From contig NZ_JADMLH010000002.1 of NCBI RefSeq assembly GCF_016464385.1, forward strand, positions 310,001 to 374,000: a DNA stretch of 64,000 bases. The letters run 5' to 3'. This document shows positions 8,021-15,838 of the stretch, in pieces (position 1 is the first letter of the stretch; each line of letters opens with the position of its first letter). The notes beneath the pieces were generated by a model that saw nothing but the letters and a program-made list of their open reading frames with translations, had not been told where the DNA came from and made no database searches. The position numbers and the translations under genes were made by a program. Source of the stretch: Nucisporomicrobium flavum (GTDB lineage: Bacteria; Actinomycetota; Actinomycetes; Mycobacteriales; Micromonosporaceae).

Positions 8021-8527
8021 ATGCCGAGTGAGATGGTCCGGGTGGTCTACACCAAGTACGACGGATCCGCTCACCGGGACTATCCGGCCCGCCGCCTCAA
8101 CGAGGACGACCTGGGCGTCTGGGTCGGCGTGACCCGGGGAACGGCGTCGGTCTACCACGGCCAGCCGTCCGTCGAGCAGATCCCGTTCGTGCTGCTCATC
8201 CCGCACAGCGCATGGTGGACCGGCATGTTCAACCCGCCGCCGCGCACCAGCGAGGTCTACTGCGACATCACCACCCCGGCGCGCTGGGAGGGCGACACCG
8301 TGCACATCGTCGACCTCGACCTGGACGTCTCCCGCCGCCGGGACACCGGCCTGATCGAGCTGCGCGACGAGGACGAGTTCGAGGACCACCGGGTGCGCTT
8401 CGGCTATCCCCCCGAGGTGGTCGCCGAGGCGCACGCCGCTGCGGAGCATCTCGTCGTGGCCCTCGGCGACGGCACCGAGCCGTTCGCTTCGGCGTACCGG
8501 AAATGGCTATCGGCCGTCAGTGACTGA
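8021..8527 (+). CDS. DUF402 domain protein (FomD-like fold)
   Basis: 168 residues with the DUF402 pattern: an early YDGSAHRDYPA strand region, then YCDITTPARWEGDTVHIVD, DLDLDVSRRRDTG and ELRDEDEFEDH. DUF402 proteins share the barrel fold of FomD, a nucleotide-phosphonate hydrolase, and the acidic DxDxDV and DEDEF motifs would hold metal. Whether this one hydrolyses a nucleotide conjugate is not known. It is a soluble, probably single-gene unit with a leaderless promoter. Its last 21 bases overlap the convergent sigma factor gene. Confidence 0.8.
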   Translation: MPSEMVRVVYTKYDGSAHRDYPARRLNEDDLGVWVGVTRGTASVYHGQPSVEQIPFVLLIPHSAWWTGMFNPPPRTSEVYCDITTPARWEGDTVHIVDLDLDVSRRRDTGLIELRDEDEFEDHRVRFGYPPEVVAEAHAAAEHLVVALGDGTEPFASAYRKWLSAVSD

Positions 8528-9430
8528 CCCCAGCTTGGCCGGGTTGAGCTGGTTGTAGACGGCCGTGATGCGGCCGTCGGAGACCGCCACCGACATGACC
8601 GTCAGCAGCCGGCGCCCGTCGGCGTAGCGTCCGGTGACGAGCACGCCGGCGTCGCCGTTGACCAGCACCGGTTCCACGGTGAACTCGGGAACCTCGCGGA
8701 GCCGCCGGCTGAGGATGCCCACCCAGAAGCGCGCCACCTTGTCGAGCCCGACGACCGCGTTCTGGCCCGCGTTGACCACGCCGCCGCCGTCGCCGATGGA
8801 AACCACGTCCGGCGCCAGGACGGCGGCCAGCGCGCGCAGGTCGCCGGAGGACGCCGCGGCGAGGAACGCCTCGAGCACCCGGCGCTGCTCCGCCAGGTCG
8901 GCCGTGTGCCGCGCCTGGCCGTCGGAGATCGCCCGGCGACCCCGGGAGGCGTGCTGCCGGGCGGCGGCGACGCTGGTGCCGAGGACGTCCGCGACCTCCT
9001 CGAACGGCAGCCCGAACGCGTCGTGCAGCACCACGGAGACGCGCTGCTCGGGGGTCAGCTTCTCCATCACCACGAGCAGGGCGAGGCTCACCTCCTGCTT
9101 CTGCGCGATCTTCTCGGCGGGGTCGTCGAGGCGGGACACGAAGGTCTCCGGGAGCCACTGCCCGGGGTACGCCTCCCGCCGCACCCGGGCCGACTTGAGC
9201 ACGTCGAGGCAGATGCGCCCGGTGGCGGTGGTGAGCCAGCCGCGCAGGTCGCGGATCTCCTCGCCGGCTTCGAGCGCGCGGTGGTAGCGCAGCCACGCCT
9301 CCTGGACCGCGTCCTCGGCCTCGGCGCGGCTGCCGAGCATCCGGTACGCGACCGACAGCAGATGCGGACGCTCGGCCTCGAAGTCAGCCGGAGAGGGAGC
9401 TGGGAGCGCGGAGGGACCCGGAGACGGCAT
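8507..9430 (-). CDS. ECF41-family RNA polymerase sigma factor with fused SnoaL-like domain
   Basis: 307 residues from ATG 9430, with a GGAG ribosome site 9-10 nt upstream. Region 2 is LSVAYRMLGSRAEAEDAVQ near residue 27; region 4 is LTPEQRVSVVLHDAFGLPF with an FEEVADVLGTSVAAARQ helix-turn-helix. Residues from about 195 form a SnoaL-like domain with DVVSIGDGGG and end with NQLNPAKL, the conserved tail of ECF41 factors (SigJ type). In that group the C-terminal domain controls the sigma factor, replacing a separate anti-sigma. The usual ECF41 partner enzyme gene is not adjacent. Confidence 0.88.
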   Translation of the reverse strand: MPSPGPSALPAPSPADFEAERPHLLSVAYRMLGSRAEAEDAVQEAWLRYHRALEAGEEIRDLRGWLTTATGRICLDVLKSARVRREAYPGQWLPETFVSRLDDPAEKIAQKQEVSLALLVVMEKLTPEQRVSVVLHDAFGLPFEEVADVLGTSVAAARQHASRGRRAISDGQARHTADLAEQRRVLEAFLAAASSGDLRALAAVLAPDVVSIGDGGGVVNAGQNAVVGLDKVARFWVGILSRRLREVPEFTVEPVLVNGDAGVLVTGRYADGRRLLTVMSVAVSDGRITAVYNQLNPAKLGSVTDGR

Positions 9431-9463
9431 GGAGGAATTCTCCGCGAGATTGCCCGGCCACCG

Positions 9464-9479
9464 GTGTCACATGTGACAC
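9464..9479. promoter_or_regulatory. 16-bp perfect palindrome between the sigma factor and the divergent gene
   Basis: GTGTCACATGTGACAC reads the same on both strands, about 34 nt upstream of the sigma factor start and 64 nt upstream of the divergent gene. TGTCACA, present on both strands, matches the -35 motif I recall for ECF41 promoters. I did not find the matching CGTC -10 at the expected spacing, so it could equally be a repressor operator. Confidence 0.5.
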
Positions 9480-9542
9480 AGTGGTGAACACTATGGGGGC
9501 ATTTGGCCCCTTTCGTGTGCCGGGGGAGACGGGGGTAGGACG

Positions 9543-10484
9543 GTGTCCGACGACGTAGCAACCCTCCTGGGCGGCCTGGCGACGCTCGCCGGGGCCACCG
9601 GCGCGGCGACCCTGGGCGTCGCGGTGGCACGGCGGCCGCGGCCGTACCTGCCCGCCGCGCATGCGATCGCCGGCGCCGAGGTGGCCGACCCGCTGCCCGC
9701 CGTGCTGCGCCACGGTCTCGCCGGGCTCACCGTGCCGGTCCGGCCGGGTCCGCACGGCGAGTTGTACGTGGGACCCGGCGCGCCGCAACCGGGGCGGACG
9801 CTGCGCCGGCTCGTGCTCAACCCGTTGTTCGCGCGGGCTCAGGCCCGGGGCGGGCGGCTGTGCCGTGACCAGCGCGTACCGTTCCGGCTGGTCGTCGAGT
9901 TCGCCGGGCCGAACCGGGATGCGGGGGCGTTGCTGCGGGCGTACCGGATGCTCGACCAGCAGTTGCGCGACCATGCGCCGCTGCTCAGCCGTTGTGTGGA
10001 CGGCAACCTGGAGGCCGGCGCGGTGACGGTCACCGTCACCGGCATCGTCGACGTCCGCGAGCTGCTCGCCGTCCAGACCGAGCGGTACGCCTTCGCCGAC
10101 GGCTCCTTCGACGACATCGGTTCCGTGGCGGCCCCGCCCACGCTGGTGCCGATGGTCAGCGAGCAGTGGACGCGGCGGTTCGGCTGGGACGGCTGCGAGC
10201 CCATCCCGGCTGAGGAGCGGCATCTGCTGCACGCGCTCGTCCGGTCGGCGCACGAGGACGGCCGGGGCGTACGCATCTGCGGGCTGCCGACCGGTTCCCG
10301 CCGGGCGCGGCAGGCGATCTGGACCGAGCTGAGCGAGGCCGGCGTCGACGTCATCGCCGACACGGATCACGTGGCGCTGGCCCGGCACCTGCGCAAGCAT
10401 CCGGTGCGCCGGGTCGCGGTGGCGCCCGCCGTCCGGCGCCCGTCGCCGTCGCCGCGGCGACCGGACGTGACGCAGTCCGTCTGA
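9543..10484 (+). CDS. AIM6/GDPD-like protein with apparently lost catalytic residues
   Basis: 313 residues from GTG 9543. A hydrophobic N-terminal segment (residues 5-30) could anchor it. The body resembles the PI-PLC/glycerophosphodiester phosphodiesterase-like AIM6 family: ELYVGPGAPQPGRTLRRL, the FRLVVEF strand, YRMLDQQLRDH, AVTVTVTGI, RYAFADGSFDDIG, VPMVSEQW and the diagnostic FGWDG. The family's His-Asn-Asp metal/catalytic motif near the N-terminus is replaced by AAHAIAGAEVADPL, so hydrolase activity is doubtful. It is divergent from the ECF41 gene and could be its target or partner. Family assignment is from pattern memory. Confidence 0.55.
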   Translation: MSDDVATLLGGLATLAGATGAATLGVAVARRPRPYLPAAHAIAGAEVADPLPAVLRHGLAGLTVPVRPGPHGELYVGPGAPQPGRTLRRLVLNPLFARAQARGGRLCRDQRVPFRLVVEFAGPNRDAGALLRAYRMLDQQLRDHAPLLSRCVDGNLEAGAVTVTVTGIVDVRELLAVQTERYAFADGSFDDIGSVAAPPTLVPMVSEQWTRRFGWDGCEPIPAEERHLLHALVRSAHEDGRGVRICGLPTGSRRARQAIWTELSEAGVDVIADTDHVALARHLRKHPVRRVAVAPAVRRPSPSPRRPDVTQSV

Positions 10485-10505
10485 AAGGTCCGGATAAGCG
10501 AGCGT

Positions 10506-10538
10506 TCAAGGTTAACGGCAAGTGAACGCGCCCTGAAC
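10506..10538 (-). promoter_or_regulatory. PHO-box-like triple 11-bp direct repeat upstream of the pit operon
   Basis: On the minus strand three contiguous 11-mers, GTTCAGGGCGC, GTTCACTTGCC and GTTAACCTTGA, match the GTTCA-type direct-repeat units bound by actinobacterial PhoP. They lie 106 bp before the DUF47/pit operon and are inverted relative to it, so repression or activation cannot be told from position. Confidence 0.6.
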
Positions 10539-10643
10539 TGCTGCTGAGCAGGGGTAGGCGGGCTCTGCAACCTCCGGACGTGTTACCTAGCATTCCCCGG
10601 GAATCCGCCTGACCCGTCCATCCTTCCTCGAACGAGGTTCGTC

Positions 10644-11270
10644 GTGAAGTTCTCTTTCCGCCCCACCGAGGGCGCCTTCTACGAGCTGTTCACCCGGGCT
10701 GCTCAGAACCTCGTCCGGGGCACCGAGCTGCTCAACGAGCTGGCCCTGCCCGGGGTGGACGTGCAGTCCGTCAGCGACCGGCTCACCGACGTCGAGCACG
10801 ACAGCGACCAGATCACCCACGATCTGTACAAGAAGATCAACTCCACGTTCATCACGCCGTTCGACCGCGAGGACATCTACTCGCTGGGCTCGCTGCTCGA
10901 CGACGTCATGGACCACCTGGAGGCGGTCGGCAACCTGCTCTACCTGTACGGGCTGACCGAGCTGCCCTCGCTGCCCCGGGAGATGCACGAGCTGGTCAAC
11001 GTTCTCGACCAGCAGGCCAAGATCACGGCGGACGCGATGCCGAAGCTGAAGTCGATGAAGGGCCTCGAGGAGTACTGGATCGAGATCAACCGGCTGGAGA
11101 ACGACGGCGACCGGGCGTACCGGATGCTGCTCGTCCGCCTCTTCTCCGGCGAGTACGACGCGCTGACGGTGCTGAAGATGAAGGAGGTGGCCGACGAGCT
11201 CGAGGCCGCCTGCGACGCCTTCGAGCACGTGGCGAACACCGTCGAGACCATCACGGTCAAGGAGTCCTGA
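10644..11270 (+). CDS. DUF47 (PhoU-like) Pit accessory protein
   Basis: 208 residues from GTG 10644 with an ACGAGG ribosome site. It is an all-helical DUF47 protein: FYELFTRAAQNLVRG, DVEHDSDQITHDLY, FITPFDREDIYSL, a second EINRLENDGDRAYR and a final EHVANTVETITVKES. DUF47 proteins are encoded beside Pit transporters and are thought to control them much as PhoU controls Pst; the paired EhDsD/ENDGD motifs resemble PhoU metal-binding repeats. Only 3 nt separate it from the transporter, so the two form an operon. Confidence 0.88.
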   Translation: MKFSFRPTEGAFYELFTRAAQNLVRGTELLNELALPGVDVQSVSDRLTDVEHDSDQITHDLYKKINSTFITPFDREDIYSLGSLLDDVMDHLEAVGNLLYLYGLTELPSLPREMHELVNVLDQQAKITADAMPKLKSMKGLEEYWIEINRLENDGDRAYRMLLVRLFSGEYDALTVLKMKEVADELEAACDAFEHVANTVETITVKES

Positions 11271-11273
11271 GCC

Positions 11274-12281
11274 TTGTCCGCTGAGCTCATAGCGGTGCTC
11301 GCGGTGATCATCGCCGCGATGGCCTTCGACTACACCAACGGGTTCCACGACGCGGCGAACGCCATCGCCACCAGCGTCAGCACCCGCGCGCTGACCCCGC
11401 GGGTCGCGCTCGCGATGGCCGCCGTCGGCAACTTCATCGGTACGCACTTCGGCGCCGGCGTGGCCAAGACGGTCGGCGACGGCCTGGTCAAGCTCCCGGT
11501 CGGCATCCCCAGCCTCGGCGTGGTCTTCGCCGGGGTGGTCGGCGCGATCGCCTGGAACCTCATCACCTGGTACTTCGGCCTGCCGTCGTCCTCGTCGCAC
11601 GCGCTGTTCGGCGGCCTGGTCGGCGCCACCTTCTTCGCCGCCGACGCGACGATCGAGTGGGGCACCATCATCGAGAAGGTGCTCATCCCGATGGTGGCGT
11701 CGCCCTTCGTCGGCTTCCTGCTCGGCTTCGCCGTCATGGTCGCCATCATGTGGTCGTTCCGGCGCGGCCAGCCGGGCAAGCTGAACCGCGGCTTCCGGGT
11801 CGCGCAGACGATCTCGGCGGCGTTCATGTCCGTCGGCCACGGCATGCAGGACGCGGCGAAGACGATGGGCATCATCGTGCTGGCCCTGTACACCGGCGGC
11901 TTCCAGAGCAGCGCCACGCACATCCCGTGGTGGGTGTTCTGGACCTCGGCGGCGGTGCTGGCGGCGGGCACGTACGCCGGCGGCTGGCGCATCATCCGCA
12001 CCCTCGGCCGCAAGATCATCGACCTGGGCCCGGCGGAGGGCTTCGCGGCCGAGATGGTGGCCAGCTCGGTGCTGTTCTTCAACGCGCTCGTGCTCAAGGC
12101 GCCGATCTCCACCACCCACACGATCACCTCGGCGATCATGGGCGTGGGCTCGACCAAGCGGCTGTCGGCGGTGCGCTGGAACGTGGCGGGCAACATCGTC
12201 ATCGCCTGGATCACGACGTTCCCGGCGGCGGCGGCCATCTCCTGCGTCGTCTACTTCTGCGTACGGCCCCTCTTCAGCTGA
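11274..12281 (+). CDS. pit: Low-affinity inorganic phosphate transporter, PiT family
   Basis: 335 residues from TTG 11274. PiT signatures are present in both halves: GFHDAANAIATSVSTRAL near residue 23 and STTHTITSAIMGVG near residue 280, plus SSSSHALFGGLVGA. About ten membrane segments are visible. PiT proteins import metal-phosphate with a cation. Together with pstSCAB at 15.8-20.0 kb the genome has both low- and high-affinity phosphate uptake, each with a PHO-box-like element upstream here. A hairpin follows the stop. Confidence 0.92.
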   Translation: MSAELIAVLAVIIAAMAFDYTNGFHDAANAIATSVSTRALTPRVALAMAAVGNFIGTHFGAGVAKTVGDGLVKLPVGIPSLGVVFAGVVGAIAWNLITWYFGLPSSSSHALFGGLVGATFFAADATIEWGTIIEKVLIPMVASPFVGFLLGFAVMVAIMWSFRRGQPGKLNRGFRVAQTISAAFMSVGHGMQDAAKTMGIIVLALYTGGFQSSATHIPWWVFWTSAAVLAAGTYAGGWRIIRTLGRKIIDLGPAEGFAAEMVASSVLFFNALVLKAPISTTHTITSAIMGVGSTKRLSAVRWNVAGNIVIAWITTFPAAAAISCVVYFCVRPLFS

Positions 12282-12284
12282 CCC

Positions 12285-12322
12285 GATGAACCCCGCTCTC
12301 CGCGTGGAGGGCGGGGTTCATC
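12285..12322. terminator. Hairpin after pit, shared with convergent DUF397 gene
   Basis: A 17-bp stem (12285-12301 with 12306-12322, one G-U pair) and a GCGT loop lie just after the pit stop, before the convergent DUF397 stop. No U tract follows, as is common for high-GC actinobacterial terminators. It probably acts in both directions. Confidence 0.75.
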
Positions 12323-12326
12323 GCGT

Positions 12327-12533
12327 TCAGGCCCGAAGGTCGAAGTCGCCGTCCCGCACTCCGCCGACGAATGCGGTCCATTCGGCGTCCGAGAACAGCA
12401 GAACCGGTCCGGCCACGTCCTTGCTGTCGCGCACCGCGACGCTGCCGGGAAGGTTCGTCGCGACCTCGACGCATCCGTTGTCACCGGAACGCCGTGACTT
12501 CCGAAAGATCGCCGTCTTCAGATCAACTCTCAC
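12327..12533 (-). CDS. DUF397 domain protein
   Basis: 68 residues from GTG 12533. The DUF397 pattern is clear: FRKSRRSGDNGCVEVA, VAVRDSKD and FSDAEWTAFVGGVRDGDFD. DUF397 proteins are encoded next to HTH-DUF5753 regulators (the WhiJ type in Streptomyces) and are proposed to antagonise them, in a toxin-antitoxin-like or developmental switch. Its start overlaps the end of the upstream regulator gene by 11 bases, so the two are translationally coupled. Confidence 0.88.
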   Translation of the reverse strand: MRVDLKTAIFRKSRRSGDNGCVEVATNLPGSVAVRDSKDVAGPVLLFSDAEWTAFVGGVRDGDFDLRA

Positions 12534-13413
12534 GATCGTTCAACTCCTTCAAATACTTCTGCAGCAGCTCGGCGGAGTCGGGCCCGGACAGCGCGGCACC
12601 GTGTACCGCCTCCCAGACGTCGGAGTAGGCCTCGATCTCGGAAGCCTTGTCCAGGTAGAGCGCGCCGGTCAGATTCTCGCTGTAAACCGTGGGTGGCGGT
12701 GCGCTGCCGTTGTGCTCCGGGAAGTCGAGCATTCTGAACGCGCCCGCGATCGAGGCTCGATGCGGGCCGACGCGCCGGTCGAGGACCCGGACGGATACGT
12801 TCGGCAGTTGCGTCGCCTGCAGCAGGTGCCATACCTGCCGGCGCATGGTCCCTTCGGGTTCCGGCTCGGCCATGAGCACCGCCTCGCTGATGACGACGTC
12901 GACCGCCGGCGGAGCCGGGAAGGAACGGGTGAGCAGCTGCTGCCGGGACTGCTTCAGCTCGATGATCTTCTCGACCTCGTGCTCGGACAGGTCGGGACGT
13001 TCGATCCGGACGAAGGCGCCGGTGTACTCGCGGTGCTGCAACAGCCCCGGAACCATGCTCGGGTCGAAGATCCGGATGCGCCGGGCCGCCTGCTCGAGCC
13101 CCACGTACGCCTCGAACCACGTGGGAAGGACGTCACCGTACGCATGCCACCACCCTCGTGACCGGGTCTCCCGGGCCAGCCCGACGAACACGCCGCGCAT
13201 GTCGTCGCGCACTCCGTACGCGTCGCAGAGCGCCTGCACATAGGGCGGCCTGGTGGAGGTGGTTCCCTGCTCGATCCGCCAGATCGTCTGCTCGCTCACG
13301 CCGAGCAACGCGGCCGCGTCCTTGAGCTTCACACCGGCCTTCTCCCGTGCGGCGCGCAACCCGATGCCGAGCGTGCGGCGAGGCACTGTCGAGCCGCTAC
13401 CCTCAACCACCAT
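12523..13413 (-). CDS. HTH (XRE) regulator with DUF5753 domain, WhiJ-like
   Basis: 296 residues. An N-terminal XRE helix-turn-helix (GIGLRAAREKAGVKLKDAA, then LLGVSEQTIWRIEQGTT) is followed by a DUF5753 domain from about residue 100: FDPSMVPGLLQHREYTGAF, ELKQSRQQLL, EAVLMAEPEPEGTMRRQ and TVYSENLTGALYLDK. These proteins pair with DUF397 and often influence sporulation or antibiotic production in filamentous actinomycetes. The start is uncertain: ATG 13413 lacks a good ribosome site, and the GTGs at 13410 and further inside are possible. Confidence 0.85.
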   Translation of the reverse strand: MVVEGSGSTVPRRTLGIGLRAAREKAGVKLKDAAALLGVSEQTIWRIEQGTTSTRPPYVQALCDAYGVRDDMRGVFVGLARETRSRGWWHAYGDVLPTWFEAYVGLEQAARRIRIFDPSMVPGLLQHREYTGAFVRIERPDLSEHEVEKIIELKQSRQQLLTRSFPAPPAVDVVISEAVLMAEPEPEGTMRRQVWHLLQATQLPNVSVRVLDRRVGPHRASIAGAFRMLDFPEHNGSAPPPTVYSENLTGALYLDKASEIEAYSDVWEAVHGAALSGPDSAELLQKYLKELNDRES

Positions 13414-13602
13414 ACTGCGACCGCCTTCCGTCCTGAACGCCGTAGCCTTCCAATCCGGGACCCTCCATCGCGCGATGTGAAAGGTCTACCGCCGACATCA
13501 GGCATCGTCAATGATCAACATGCAAATCCACGCTTTGGAACCTTGCATGCCGGTTTCCAGCGCACGACCATCGACGGATCGCGCAGTCACCGGGAGGGCG
13601 AG

Positions 13603-13740
13603 ATGGTCACCACAGTCGCTGTCGGAGCGGCATCCGTGCTCGGATTTCTGGCAGGTCTCCTGACCCTGAAGGCCAAAGGCGCCTGGTGCGCGGTCTGCGG
13701 CGTCACGAAGGAATGCCCGGACCCGGCCCACCGCGCCTGA
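13603..13740 (+). CDS. 45-residue membrane/zinc-motif small protein
   Basis: ATG 13603 has a GGGAGGG ribosome site 5-6 nt upstream; the longer frame from 13477 lacks one. An N-terminal hydrophobic helix (VAVGAASVLGFLAGLLTL) is followed by WCAVCGVTKECPDPAH, whose CxxC and later Cys/His could bind a metal. I do not recognise the family. It follows the divergent WhiJ/DUF397 pair and precedes another small gene on the same strand, so it may belong to that regulatory island. Confidence 0.55.
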   Translation: MVTTVAVGAASVLGFLAGLLTLKAKGAWCAVCGVTKECPDPAHRA

Positions 13741-13770
13741 ACGGTTTCACGACGAACTTGGAGAGCTCAG

Positions 13771-14025
13771 ATGACCGTGCAGATAACTGTTGGGGAAGCT
13801 GCCTGCGATGGTGATTCCGATAATGCGCGGGGAGCGGTAACGGTGGCGCTCGCCCGCGGATCGGACGCCGGCCGCGCCGCGATGATCGAATTGGTGACGG
13901 CGTCCGGCCACCACCGCTGCGCGGCGAAGCTGACGATTGCTGAGGCCGAGGTGCTGCAGACGGCGCTCGACTCCCTCATTTTCGACGCCGCGATGCGGAA
14001 CGGCTATGTCAGGGAATTGCCGTAG
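13771..14025 (+). CDS. 84-residue hypothetical protein
   Basis: ATG 13771 follows a GGAGAG ribosome site, 30 nt after the previous small gene. The protein starts MTVQITVGEAACDGDSD and ends with an amphipathic LTIAEAEVLQTALDSLIFD helix; there is no membrane segment. The 5' part has visibly lower GC and looser codon use than the neighbours, which together with the adjacent WhiJ/DUF397 pair hints at an acquired island. The family is not recognised. Its 3' end overlaps the convergent oxidoreductase gene by 22 bases. Confidence 0.55.
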   Translation: MTVQITVGEAACDGDSDNARGAVTVALARGSDAGRAAMIELVTASGHHRCAAKLTIAEAEVLQTALDSLIFDAAMRNGYVRELP

Positions 14026-14987
14026 TCGACGCCGACCTCGGCGCGGATCGTGTCCATCATCGTCATGACGTCGAGCGTGGCCATGTGCGGGACCAGTGGG
14101 CTTTCCGGCAGGCCCTCGGCGAGGCAGCGCTGCACCTCGATCGCCTCGAACTGGTAGCCGCGGCCCTCGAACGGCACCTCGACCGTCTCCGCCTTGCCGT
14201 CGCGGTGCAATACGAACGACTGCGGCATGAAGAAGCCCTCCGGCAGGTCGATGCGCCCGAGCGTGCCCGTGATCGACGCGGCGTTGCGTGAGGCCCCCGA
14301 GATGCTGCAGGTCAGCGCCGCGACCGCACCCGACTCGTAGCCCAGCAGCATGCCGGTCGTCTCGTCCACGCCCTCCGGCGTCAGCCGGGCCCAGCTCTGC
14401 ACGGTCGCCGGGGTGCCCAGCAGCAGGTGCGCCAGGTGGATCGGGTAGACGCCAAGGTCGAGCAGGGCGCCGCCGCCGAGGGCCGGGTCGCGCAGGCGGT
14501 GCGTCGCCTCGAACGGCCCCTGCAGGCCGAAGTCGGCGTGCACCGTGACGACGTCGCCGATCGCGCCGTCGCGGACGAGTTCCTGCACCCGGCGGACGGC
14601 CGGGTTGCAGCGCATCCACATGGCCTCCATCAGGAACAACCCGCGGGTGCGCGCCTCCTGGATGAGCTGGGCCGATGTGGCCAGCTCCAGCGTCATCGGC
14701 TTCTCGCAGAGCACCGCCTTGCCGCCCTCGAGGCACGCCATCACCCCGGCGTGGTGGTAGGCGTGCGGGGTGGCCACGTACACGACGTCGACGTCCGGGT
14801 CGGCGGCCAGCTCGGCCCAGGAGCCGTGGGCCCGGGCGAAACCGTGCCGCTCGGCGAACGCGGCGGCGGTCTCCGGCGTCCGCGAACCCACCGCGGCGAG
14901 CTCGGCGCCGGGCACGAGCGGAAGGTCGGATGCGAACGTGGCGGCGATGCCGCCGGTGCCCAGGATGCCCCAGCGCGTGGTCGTCAT
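14004..14987 (-). CDS. Gfo/Idh/MocA family oxidoreductase
   Basis: 327 residues from ATG 14987, 7 nt after a TACCGT box. The Rossmann fingerprint is WGILGTGGIAATFASDL at the N-terminus, followed by VYVATPHAYHH and the family motif LCEKPMTLELA (EKP near residue 97). The C-terminal domain carries GGGALLDLGVYPIHLAHLLLG. Members oxidise or epimerise sugars, inositols or aromatic dihydrodiols with NAD(P); the ATPHAYHH and GVYPIH forms resemble the dihydrodiol-dehydrogenase-like branch. The substrate is unknown and the gene stands alone. Confidence 0.88.
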   Translation of the reverse strand: MTTTRWGILGTGGIAATFASDLPLVPGAELAAVGSRTPETAAAFAERHGFARAHGSWAELAADPDVDVVYVATPHAYHHAGVMACLEGGKAVLCEKPMTLELATSAQLIQEARTRGLFLMEAMWMRCNPAVRRVQELVRDGAIGDVVTVHADFGLQGPFEATHRLRDPALGGGALLDLGVYPIHLAHLLLGTPATVQSWARLTPEGVDETTGMLLGYESGAVAALTCSISGASRNAASITGTLGRIDLPEGFFMPQSFVLHRDGKAETVEVPFEGRGYQFEAIEVQRCLAEGLPESPLVPHMATLDVMTMMDTIRAEVGVDYGNSLT

Positions 14988-14994
14988 GATCGCC

Positions 14995-15000
14995 ACGGTA
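14995..15000 (-). promoter_or_regulatory. -10 box (TACCGT) of the Gfo/Idh/MocA gene
   Basis: Minus-strand TACCGT, 7 nt, ATG 14987; a leaderless layout. Confidence 0.5.
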
Positions 15001-15034
15001 TCGCTCCCAGGGCCCGGGGTTGGAAGATGGGAGG

Positions 15035-15838
15035 GTGAGCCGTGTGATGCCGTTACCGCCCGCCCTGGTGAAGAAGGCCCGCGAGTTCCGCGGCAGCCCG
15101 GCTCCGGCACGCGCCGCGGCCACCGTCGTGCTCCTGGATCCCGAGACCCTTGACGTGTACGTCCTCAGGCGCGCGAGCACGATGGTCTTCGGCGGGATGC
15201 ACGCGTTCCCCGGTGGCCGCGTCGATCCGGACGACCGTCCCGAGACGGTTCGGGGCGACTGGGCCGACCGGCTCGGCGTCCCGGACGAGCAGGCCAGGGC
15301 GGTCGTCGGCGCGGCGGCCCGCGAGCTGTTCGAGGAGGCCGGCGTGCTGCTGGCCGGCCCGCTCGACGAGCCGGAACGCACGGTCGGGGACGTGAGCAGC
15401 GCCGACTGGGAGGCGGACCGGGCGGCCGTGGCGGCCCGCGAGCTCTCGATGACGGACCTGCTGGCCCGGCGCGGACTGCGGATGCGGGACGACCTGCTGC
15501 TGCCGTGGTCGCGGTGGATCACGCCGGAGTTCGAGCCGAAGCGGTTCGACACCTGGTTTTTCGTGGCTCTTCTGCCGCAGGCCCAGACGGCGCGCGACGT
15601 GTCCGGTGAGGCCGACACGACCACGTGGATCAGCCCGGCGGCCGCCAACGGCCTGGCCATGCTCCCGCCTACGCGTGTGACACTCGACGAGCTGTCCCCG
15701 TACCGAAGGATCGATGATCTCGTGGCAGCGAGCGGGCAGCGGAACGCCGCCGTGCCGATCATGCCCCAGGTGGAGCTGACCGGCGACGGCGGCGCCGTGG
15801 TGAGGATCCAGGTTCAGCCGAATCGGCCGGTGATGTAG
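15035..15838 (+). CDS. Nudix hydrolase
   Basis: About 267 residues. The Nudix box is split by a long insert, as in the NUDT19/CoA-diphosphatase-like group: [17 protein letters not shown] near residue 60, then [17 protein letters not shown] near residue 98. Nudix enzymes cleave nucleoside diphosphates linked to another moiety; the substrate is not determined. GTG 15035, GTG 15044 and ATG 15047 are all possible; GGGAGG at 15029-15034 is best spaced for 15044. The last 25 bases overlap the convergent pstB gene. Confidence 0.85.
   Translation: MSRVMPLPPALVKKAREFRGSPAPARAAATVVLLDPETLDVYVLRRASTMVFGGMHAFPGGRVDPDDRPETVRGDWADRLGVPDEQARAVVGAAARELFEEAGVLLAGPLDEPERTVGDVSSADWEADRAAVAARELSMTDLLARRGLRMRDDLLLPWSRWITPEFEPKRFDTWFFVALLPQAQTARDVSGEADTTTWISPAAANGLAMLPPTRVTLDELSPYRRIDDLVAASGQRNAAVPIMPQVELTGDGGAVVRIQVQPNRPVM

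Noticed and set aside
9464..9479. Complete ECF41 promoter at the palindrome
   Set aside because: The TGTCACA part is present, but no CGTC was found at about 16 bp spacing in either direction, so only the palindrome is claimed.
13500..13530. Operator at the TGATCA site before the small island genes
   Set aside because: Symmetry extends only 6 bp, which is expected by chance.
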